Part shown: positions 41,086-47,361 of the stretch, piece after piece | How the letters are laid out: every line of letters begins with the position of its first letter | Position numbering within the stretch: position 1 is the stretch's first letter | DNA from: Oscillospiraceae bacterium | GTDB lineage: Bacteria; Bacillota; Clostridia; Oscillospirales; Acutalibacteraceae | Direction: 5' to 3' | Assembly: GCA_015066095.1 (NCBI GenBank) | Contig: SVPC01000012.1 | Coordinates: forward strand, 1 to 47,361 | Length of the DNA: 47,361 nucleotides | Position numbers and translations under genes: made by a program | Notes under the pieces: generated by a model | Database searches by the model: none | The model's input: the letters and a program-made list of their open reading frames with translations, nothing else | Told to the model about the DNA's origin: nothing

Positions 41086-42405
41086 ATGAAAAGACGAAAT
41101 ATTGTAAGGCTTGTTTCTTTTTTATCGGCGGTTATAGTCGCGCTTTCGGGTGTAATAATCAAAAGTTATCAAAAAAACCGCAGTTTAAGTCTTCAAATAA
41201 GTAATAATTATTCTAAAAGTATGAACGATTTTTCGGCTTCGCTTAACAATATTGCATTGTTGCTTAAAAAGACGAGTTATGCCACCACGGCAGGGCAATT
41301 GTCGCGCTATGCGGCGGAACTTCTAACCGAAGCGGAGATAACTAAAACCGCAATAGCGCAACTGCCGTCGGCTTCGCATCTCGATTCGCTCAACAGGTTT
41401 TTGTCGCAAGTGGGTAACTATGCTTTTGCGGTATCGTTAAAACTTCACGGCGGCGAACAATTACCACACGATTTTGCAAGTAATATTATAAAATTAAGTG
41501 ATACCGCGCAAAAAATTTCGCAAATAGTCAGTACTGCGCAAATAAATTACGATAACCCCGATTATTGGAGTGAGGAAATAGACCAGCAGATAGACCAAAA
41601 TGTAGATGAGAGTCTGAGCGTTTCCTTGCAGGAAATAGAGGGCGAGTTTGACGATTATCCCACCCTTTTGTATGACGGACCGTATTCCGACCACATAACA
41701 CAAAAGGAACCTACTATGCTACAAGATAAAACGCCTGTAAGCCAAACCGAAGCATTAGAGACCGCTTGTAAATTTTTGGATGTGTCGTCTGCTGATTTAA
41801 AGTTTGCTGATGAACAACACGGGAAAATAGAAGCATACCGTTTTGGTAACGACGGTACGGATATTACGGTCAGTAAGGTGGGCGGTTATGTTATGTATAT
41901 GCGTAAAAACCGCCAAATAGAAAACAGTAAAATCTCTTATAAACAGGCAATTTCTGCCGCTAAAAAGTTTTTAGAAGAACACTCGCTTAATAACTTTTCT
42001 GAAAGTTATTATTTTATAGACGAGGGTGTGTGCGTAATAAACTTTGCTTTTGTGGATGGTGAAACAATATGCTATACCGACCTTATAAAGGTGGGTGTAG
42101 CAATGGATACAGGTGAAGTTATGCTATATGAATCAATGGGTTATCTTTCAAACCATCAAGACCGCGCATTTTTGTCGGCAGAGTATACACCCGAACAGGC
42201 AAGTGAAAATGTGAGCGAATATCTAAAAATTTTAAAGACTTCTATTGCGCTTATACCAACACGAAAGGGAAACGAAGCTCGTTGTTACGAGTTTTCGTGT
42301 ATCGACGGCGAAACAGAGGTTTTGGTGTATGTAAATGTCGCCACACTTGAAGTAGAGGAACTTTTTATTCTTCTAAAAAGTGACGGCGGAACGTTGGTCA
42401 AATAA
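41086..42405 (+). CDS. ypeB: Germination protein YpeB
   Basis: YpeB stabilises the cortex-lytic enzyme SleB in spores. The 439 residues have an N-terminal membrane anchor (about 8-26), the helical domain typical of YpeB (SLNNIALLLKKTSYATTAGQ), and C-terminal PepSY-like repeats (ISYKQAISAAKKFLEEH; FVDGETICYTDLIKVGVAMD). I choose the ATG at 41086 because GGGTGA stands just ahead; the frame is open from 40996. Unlike Bacillus, no sleB lies beside it. Confidence 0.9.
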   Translation: MKRRNIVRLVSFLSAVIVALSGVIIKSYQKNRSLSLQISNNYSKSMNDFSASLNNIALLLKKTSYATTAGQLSRYAAELLTEAEITKTAIAQLPSASHLDSLNRFLSQVGNYAFAVSLKLHGGEQLPHDFASNIIKLSDTAQKISQIVSTAQINYDNPDYWSEEIDQQIDQNVDESLSVSLQEIEGEFDDYPTLLYDGPYSDHITQKEPTMLQDKTPVSQTEALETACKFLDVSSADLKFADEQHGKIEAYRFGNDGTDITVSKVGGYVMYMRKNRQIENSKISYKQAISAAKKFLEEHSLNNFSESYYFIDEGVCVINFAFVDGETICYTDLIKVGVAMDTGEVMLYESMGYLSNHQDRAFLSAEYTPEQASENVSEYLKILKTSIALIPTRKGNEARCYEFSCIDGETEVLVYVNVATLEVEELFILLKSDGGTLVK

Positions 42406-42410
42406 AAAAG

Positions 42411-42441
42411 AAGACATCCTTTTTTTGAAAAAGGATGTCTT
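42411..42441. terminator. Bidirectional terminator between ypeB and lysA
   Basis: AAGACATCCTTTTT (42411-42424) pairs perfectly with 42428-42441, with A and T flanks. Confidence 0.9.
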
Positions 42442-42453
42442 TTACATATAAAT

Positions 42454-43749
42454 TTATACATCTAATGCGCATACATCAGTAAAGGTTTCGCGTTTTACGG
42501 CGATATAATCGCCTTTATCACCGAGCATTACAATGGGCGGACGGGGGACACGGTTATAGTTAGATGCCATTGAGTAGTTATAAGCGCCGGTTGTGAGTAC
42601 CGCCAAAATCTCGTTACGCACAGGTTTTGGTATCATTACATTTTCTTGCAGAATATCGCCCGATTCACAGCATCTGCCCGCAATTGTGGCGCAAAAATCT
42701 TTTGGTGTATTTGCGCGAGAAGCCAACATTACAGTATAGGGTGACTCGTAAAGGGTATAACGCGGGTTGTCAGTCATACCGCCGTCTATAGACACATAGT
42801 TTTTATAACCTGTAATCTCTTTGACAGAGCCTATGCTATAAAGTGTCATACCTGCATCGGCAACAATGCTTCTGCCCGGTTCCATAGCGATTTTGGGAAT
42901 ATCAATTCCTAAAAAACTGCATTGGATGTTGAGGATTTTTGAAATTTCCTCAATTTTTTGGGTATAGTCTATTTCGGGATGTTGTTCCAAATATTTTACG
43001 CCAAAGCCACCGCCTAGATTTAAAATCTCGCATTTATAGCCTAAATCACGCTCAATTTCGGCTATAAATGTGAGCATAAGCTCCGAAGCGGTTGCAAAAG
43101 GCTCACTTTCAAAAATTTGGGAGCCGATGTGACAATGAAAACCGCAAAGCGAAATGTTGGGCAGCTTTAAAATCATTTCTACTGTATTTTTTGCCTGACC
43201 TGTTGTAATGGCAATACCGAATTTTGAGTCAACATTACCTGTCGATATTTTTTGATGGGTATGGGTGTCAATTCCAGGTGTTACACGAAGCAAAATCTTT
43301 TGTGTGATGCCTTTTTCTTTAGCGATTTGGTTGATAGCAAGAAGTTCATCTTCGCTGTCTGCCACAAAATAGCCTACGCCGTTATCCATAGCAAATTCTA
43401 TGTCGCTATCGGTCTTATTATTGCCGTGAAAAAAGCAGTAGGACAACGGAAAATCTACCGATTTTGCGGTATAAATTTCCCCGCACGATACCACATCAAT
43501 ATTCATTTTTTCTTCTTTTAAAATACGGTAAATTTGCTTACACGAAAGAGCTTTACTGGCAAACTCGGGGTTAGAGCCTTGTGGAAAATATTTTTCGAAA
43601 GCGGCTTTATATTCCCTTATATGCTCACGTATTTTGTTTTCATCCATTAAATAAAGCGGTGTACCGTATTTCTCGGCCAATTCCACCGTATCGTACCCTG
43701 CAAAGGTAAGATGTCCCTTTTCATTTACACCAATATTATCACAAATCAT
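42454..43749 (-). CDS. lysA: Diaminopimelate decarboxylase
   Basis: Decarboxylates meso-diaminopimelate to lysine, the last step of the pathway. The 431-residue PLP fold-type III enzyme shows the Schiff-base region FASKALSC, the HIGSQIF segment, the phosphate loop GGGFGVKY, EPGRSIV and the C-terminal GRCCESGDIL. It overlaps the dapA stop by one base (TAATG), so both are read from one mRNA under the lysine riboswitch. Confidence 0.96.
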   Translation of the reverse strand: MICDNIGVNEKGHLTFAGYDTVELAEKYGTPLYLMDENKIREHIREYKAAFEKYFPQGSNPEFASKALSCKQIYRILKEEKMNIDVVSCGEIYTAKSVDFPLSYCFFHGNNKTDSDIEFAMDNGVGYFVADSEDELLAINQIAKEKGITQKILLRVTPGIDTHTHQKISTGNVDSKFGIAITTGQAKNTVEMILKLPNISLCGFHCHIGSQIFESEPFATASELMLTFIAEIERDLGYKCEILNLGGGFGVKYLEQHPEIDYTQKIEEISKILNIQCSFLGIDIPKIAMEPGRSIVADAGMTLYSIGSVKEITGYKNYVSIDGGMTDNPRYTLYESPYTVMLASRANTPKDFCATIAGRCCESGDILQENVMIPKPVRNEILAVLTTGAYNYSMASNYNRVPRPPIVMLGDKGDYIAVKRETFTDVCALDV

Positions 43750-44636
43750 TAAATTTTAATTCCGTTCTTTCTCATTTCTTCAAACAAAACTGCGCGGTGG
43801 TCGTCTTCCATAGTGGTAAGCGGTAAGCGGAGATAATCTTCACAAAAGCCCATTTTAGCCATAGCCGCCTTTACGGGAATGGGATTAACCTCGCTGAAAA
43901 GGGCATCAACAAGCGGAATAAAGTCAAGCTGCATTTTAGCAGCTGCCTTAACATCACCTGCAAAAAATGTTTCGCACATTTTTACTGTTTCTTTGGGTAA
44001 AAGGTTAGATAATACCGAGATACAACCCTTACCGCCTAACGACATAATGGGGATAATCTGGTCGTCATTACCAGAATAAATATCAATTTTATCACCGCAA
44101 AGCTGTGCGGTTTTAGCGATTTTGGAAATATTACCGCTAGCAGCTTTAAGGGCTACAATATTGGGATGCTCTGCCAAAACGGCAACAGTTTCAGGCTCAA
44201 TAGCCATACCTGTTCTTGAAGGCACATCATAAAGAATTACGGGCACGGTCGATTCGTCTGCAATAGCGGTGAACATTTTAATAAGTCCTTTTTGAGTTGC
44301 CTTATTATAATAAGGTGTTACAACCAAAACCGCATCTGCACCTGAACGACAGGCGCAACGGGTCAAATCAAGCGCATAGTTGGTGTCATTAGAGCCTGTG
44401 CCTGCAATAACAGGCACTCTGCCATTTACGTGCTTTACCGCAAAGTCAATAGCATCACGGTGTTCGTCATCGCTAAAAGTAGAAGCCTCGCCTGTGGTAC
44501 CTGCTACAACAAGCGCGTTAATACCTTGTTCTATTTGCCAGTCAATAAGTTTACCAAAAGCTTCATAGTCAATACCGTTTTCGGTAATGGGTGTGATAAG
44601 GGCGGTTGCAATGCCCTCAAATACTGTCTTTTTCAT
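43749..44636 (-). CDS. dapA: 4-Hydroxy-tetrahydrodipicolinate synthase
   Basis: Condenses pyruvate with aspartate semialdehyde, the first committed step to diaminopimelate and lysine. The 295-residue class I aldolase has VVAGTTGEASTFSDDEH, YDVPSRTGM and the Schiff-base Lys in VALKAASGNI. GGAGGAATT precedes the ATG. It heads the dapA-lysA transcript behind a lysine riboswitch. Confidence 0.96.
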   Translation of the reverse strand: MKKTVFEGIATALITPITENGIDYEAFGKLIDWQIEQGINALVVAGTTGEASTFSDDEHRDAIDFAVKHVNGRVPVIAGTGSNDTNYALDLTRCACRSGADAVLVVTPYYNKATQKGLIKMFTAIADESTVPVILYDVPSRTGMAIEPETVAVLAEHPNIVALKAASGNISKIAKTAQLCGDKIDIYSGNDDQIIPIMSLGGKGCISVLSNLLPKETVKMCETFFAGDVKAAAKMQLDFIPLVDALFSEVNPIPVKAAMAKMGFCEDYLRLPLTTMEDDHRAVLFEEMRKNGIKI

Positions 44637-44660
44637 AATAATTCCTCCAAAAAATACAAT

Positions 44661-44890
44661 AAAAAATAGCCGATTGCTCGGCCACCAAACATCAAGAAAA
44701 CAACAGAAAATAAGCGTTCTTTATGTTGATAGCACTCCGCAAATGCGACAGTAAGCCGAATATTATTCCGTCTTACCAGAGTAGCGTCTGCCGACAACCC
44801 TCTTCGGCGGTTGCTCCTTTCGGTTTTGGCTTTTTACTGCCGTAATTAACATCCAAAACTTACTGATAACGCACCGCGCCTCTATCTTAC
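44661..44890 (-). promoter_or_regulatory. Lysine riboswitch with terminator, controlling dapA-lysA
   Basis: On the minus strand the L-box core is clear: AGAGGCGCGGTGCG and CAGTAAG near 44860-44884, the P3/P4 part with GCCGAAG, ACTCTGGTAAGACGG, CTTACTGTCGCA, and GGAGTGCTATC at 44728-44738 closing P1 with GATAG (44882-44886). The expression platform is TGGCCGA/TCGGCTA (44667-44684) followed by a T run (44661-44666): lysine binding should favour termination. Confidence 0.92.
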
Positions 44891-44896
44891 TAATAT

Positions 44897-44925
44897 ACTT
44901 TAGCACAATAAATCTTTTTTGTCAA
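44897..44925 (-). promoter_or_regulatory. Promoter of the lysine riboswitch transcript
   Basis: Minus strand TTGACA (44920-44925), spacer 17, TAAAGT (44897-44902) preceded by TGC. Confidence 0.75.
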
Positions 44926-45043
44926 GAGCGTAATTTTTGTGCATATTGTAAAAAATTAAAAAAATAATAAAAAAAAGTAGATTTTGCTATATGTTTGTGG
45001 TAAAATAAACTGTAATCTTAATTATAGATAAGAGGGACTTTGT

Positions 45044-46234
45044 ATGGAAAGAAAAGTTGGTACAGTTTCCAGGGGTATCCGTTGCCCCATTATACGTGAA
45101 GGTGATAATTTGGTTAAAATTGTTACCGAAAGCGTAATTGAAGCAGCCGAGAGTGAGGGTTTCTCACTTCGCGACCGTGACGTTGTGGCTATGACCGAGT
45201 CTATTGTTGCTCGTTCACAGGGTAATTATGCTACGGTTGAAGCAATAGCTAAAGATGTTAAGGCAAAGTTTGGCGATAATACTATTGGTGTTATTTTCCC
45301 GATTTTATCACGTAACCGTTTTGCAATCTGCTTAAAAGGTATCGCAAAGGGTGCAAAGAAAATTGTTTTAATGCTCGCTTATCCTTCGGACGAAGTTGGT
45401 AACGAACTTGCCGATTGGGACAAGCTTGATGCTGCAGGCATTAACCCTTATGCAGATGTTTTGTCACTTGAGCGTTATCGTGAAGTTTTTGGCGTTCATC
45501 CGCTTAAGTTTACAGGTGTAGACTATGTGGGCTATTATAAAGAGCTTATTGAAAGCTGCGGCGCAGAAGTAGAAATTATTTTCGCTAACCAAGCAAAGGC
45601 TATACTCGACTATACCGATTGCGTTCTCGCTTGTGATATTCACACCCGCGCACGTACAAAGCGTCTTTTGAAAGAAGGCGGCGCTAAAATCGTTTACGGT
45701 CTCGATGAAATTTTGACCGAATCTGTAGACGGCAGCGGATATAACACAAAGTTTGGTCTTTTGGGTTCTAATAAAGCAACCGAAGATTCTATTAAACTTT
45801 TCCCAAATGAATGTAAAGATTTAGTACTTGAAATTCAAAAGGAATTTTTGGCAAAAACCGGTAAACATATTGAGGTTATGGTTTATGGAGACGGTGCGTT
45901 CAAAGACCCACAGGGTAAGATTTGGGAACTTGCAGACCCTTGTGTTTCTCCTGCATTTACCGATGGTCTTATCGGCACACCTAACGAACTCAAACTTAAA
46001 TACTTGGCAGATAATGATTTTAAAGATTTGTCGGGTGAAGAATTAAAGGCTGCAATTTCTAAGAGCATTAAGGAAAAGGAAGGCAACCTTGTAGGTAATA
46101 TGGCAGCTCAGGGTACTACACCTCGTCAACTTACCGACCTTATAGGTTCACTTTGTGACTTGACAAGTGGCTCGGGCGATAAGGGTACACCTGTAATACT
46201 TGTTCAGGGTTATTTCGATAACTATACTAATTAA
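45044..46234 (+). CDS. Coenzyme F420-0:glutamate ligase-like protein
   Basis: A 396-residue protein of the CofE-like family: GIRCPIIREGDNL near the start, RDVVAMTESIVARSQGNY and a C-terminal DLTSGSGDKGTPVILVQGYF. True CofE adds glutamates to coenzyme F420 in methanogens and actinobacteria. No F420 genes are seen here and the organism type is not known to make F420, so it may ligate an amino acid to another cofactor or peptide. A weak extended -10 promoter (TGG-TAAAAT at 45001-45006) precedes it and guaA follows 13 bases later, suggesting cotranscription. Confidence 0.8.
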   Translation: MERKVGTVSRGIRCPIIREGDNLVKIVTESVIEAAESEGFSLRDRDVVAMTESIVARSQGNYATVEAIAKDVKAKFGDNTIGVIFPILSRNRFAICLKGIAKGAKKIVLMLAYPSDEVGNELADWDKLDAAGINPYADVLSLERYREVFGVHPLKFTGVDYVGYYKELIESCGAEVEIIFANQAKAILDYTDCVLACDIHTRARTKRLLKEGGAKIVYGLDEILTESVDGSGYNTKFGLLGSNKATEDSIKLFPNECKDLVLEIQKEFLAKTGKHIEVMVYGDGAFKDPQGKIWELADPCVSPAFTDGLIGTPNELKLKYLADNDFKDLSGEELKAAISKSIKEKEGNLVGNMAAQGTTPRQLTDLIGSLCDLTSGSGDKGTPVILVQGYFDNYTN

Positions 46235-46247
46235 GGGGGATTTTGAA

Positions 46248-47249
46248 ATGACAAGTAATGTACGTCCCGAGAATATGGAGCGCATTACAACCAAGGCTTT
46301 GGCAGATGCATTTATAGAAGAACAAATTGCCGAAGTTCGCGCTCAAGTTGGCGATAAGAAAGTTTTACTAGCTCTCTCCGGCGGTGTTGATTCATCGGTT
46401 GTTGCTGCACTTCTTATTAAGGCTATTGGCAAACAACTCGTTTGTGTTCACGTGAACCACGGTCTTATGCGTAAAAACGAAAGCGAAAATGTTATAAAAC
46501 TTTTCGAGGGCGAACTTGACGCTAACCTTATTTATGTAGATGCTACTGACCGTTTTCTTGATTTACTTGCGGGTGTCAGTGACCCCGAAAAGAAGAGAAA
46601 GATTATCGGTAAAGAATTTATAGAAGTTTTTGCTGATGAAGCCCGTAAATTAGAGGGTGTTTCTTACTTGGCGCAGGGTACTATTTACCCCGATATTCTC
46701 GAAAGTATTAAGCAAGCCGAGGGTAAAAAGGCTGTTAAATCGCACCATAACGTTGGCGGTTTGCCTGAAGACCTTAAGTTCCAGCTTGTAGAGCCTATTA
46801 AACTCTTGTTTAAGGACGAAGTTCGTGTTGTGGGAGAGGCATTAGGCCTTCCGCACGAGATGGTTTATCGTCAACCGTTCCCAGGCCCAGGTCTTGGTGT
46901 TCGTTGTCTTGGTGCTATCACTCGTGATAGGCTTCACGCTCTTCGCGAGGCTGATGCAATTTTGCGTGAAGAGTTCGATAAAAACGGCCTTGCCGGTAAG
47001 GTTTGGCAGTATTTTGTTGTAGTGCCCGATATCAAGAGTGTTGGCGTTAAGGACGAAAGCCGCTATGAAGGCTGGCCCGCAATCATCCGAGCGGTAAACA
47101 CTACCGATGCTATGAGCGCTACTATTGAAGAAATTCCTTATTCTGTACTCCACAAGATTACCGACCGTATCACCAATGAAGTGGAAGGTATCAACCGTGT
47201 ACTTATGGATTTAACACCCAAGCCGGTTGGCACAATCGAGTGGGAATAA
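46248..47249 (+). CDS. guaA: GMP synthase, ATP-pyrophosphatase subunit without glutaminase domain
   Basis: Adenylates XMP and aminates it to GMP. The 333 residues hold the PP-loop LALSGGVDSSVVAALL, YLAQGTIYPDILES, and the dimerisation domain RQPFPGPGLGVRCLGAI ending KPVGTIEWE. The amidotransferase half found in most bacterial GuaA is missing. The start at 46248 has its own AAGGGGGA, so it is not a truncated remnant but the split, archaeal-like arrangement; it would use ammonia or a separate glutaminase subunit. That subunit is not in the window. Confidence 0.93.
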   Translation: MTSNVRPENMERITTKALADAFIEEQIAEVRAQVGDKKVLLALSGGVDSSVVAALLIKAIGKQLVCVHVNHGLMRKNESENVIKLFEGELDANLIYVDATDRFLDLLAGVSDPEKKRKIIGKEFIEVFADEARKLEGVSYLAQGTIYPDILESIKQAEGKKAVKSHHNVGGLPEDLKFQLVEPIKLLFKDEVRVVGEALGLPHEMVYRQPFPGPGLGVRCLGAITRDRLHALREADAILREEFDKNGLAGKVWQYFVVVPDIKSVGVKDESRYEGWPAIIRAVNTTDAMSATIEEIPYSVLHKITDRITNEVEGINRVLMDLTPKPVGTIEWE

Positions 47250-47259
47250 AATAAATAAT

Positions 47260-47293
47260 GCCCGAAAGCCTTGAAAATACAGGGTTTTCGGGC
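47260..47293 (+). terminator. Terminator after guaA
   Basis: GCCCGAAAGCC (47260-47270) pairs with 47282-47293, followed by a T run. The remaining 60 bases to the window edge hold no gene I can support. Confidence 0.88.
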
Positions 47294-47361
47294 GTTTTTG
47301 TTTTGTCAGCGTACCACATTCGTACCATTATTCGCTATCACCCCGCTATCATAGCACATAT

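Noticed and set aside
46248-47249. guaA as a pseudogene truncated at the 5' end
   Set aside because: It has an intact start, a strong ribosome site, full PP-loop and dimerisation domains and a terminator; the split form is known.

Overview
The window reads as a chromosomal segment of an anaerobic, endospore-forming Bacillota (class Clostridia, probably an Oscillospirales-type gut or rumen bacterium). The reasons are spoIIID behind a textbook sigma-E promoter, the germination gene ypeB, T-box and lysine riboswitches, ferredoxin-linked 2-oxoacid oxidoreductase genes, the paired YmfF/YmfH M16 proteins, and strongly Firmicutes-like promoters and GGAGG ribosome sites. The taxon is an inference. 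I see no phage, insertion sequence, CRISPR array or tRNA.

Layout. 1-150: 3' end of the RNase P RNA with its terminator. 327-4034: a GH3 beta-glucosidase converging on prfC. 4136-7092: a ribosomal/secretion operon rpmG-secE-nusG-rplK-rplA, with two L1-stalk-like RNA motifs and an unusually long secE. 7149: a small lipoprotein. 7671-21799, all on the minus strand: polA, a phosphatase/RimI fusion, tsaD, a lipid kinase, mreBCD, PBP2, minD, mgsA, hisS and aspS. This block joins DNA repair, tRNA modification and charging, and cell-wall elongation. 21846-24171: hairpins/terminator, degV, spoIIID and a TIM-barrel isomerase-like gene.

24240-33990 is the most interesting region. Two tandem paralogous acyl-CoA synthetases each carry an N-terminal HTH and cupin domain, and each has its own consensus promoter and T-box leader. 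They are followed by a P-loop ATPase, a 2[4Fe-4S] ferredoxin, the three large subunits of a branched-chain 2-oxoacid:ferredoxin oxidoreductase (VorB/A/C) and a branched-chain aminotransferase (ilvE). T-boxes switch genes on when a tRNA is uncharged, so the module should be biosynthetic. The proposed route is branched short-chain fatty acid to acyl-CoA, reductive carboxylation to the 2-oxoacid, then transamination to Val/Ile/Leu. My reading of the specifier loops is AUC (Ile) for the first leader and GUA (Val) for the second. The individual reactions are known in rumen anaerobes; the two-T-box arrangement and the HTH-cupin-synthetase fusions are what deserve attention.

33996-36062: a 50-residue membrane peptide with a perfect promoter, an array of six hairpins, and a cardiolipin synthase. 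36131-42441: ymfF, ymfH, lgt, folD, an unknown membrane-anchored protein and ypeB. 42454-44925, minus strand: lysA and dapA under a lysine riboswitch. 45044-47293: a CofE-like ligase and a free-standing ATP-pyrophosphatase subunit of GMP synthase, ending in a terminator.
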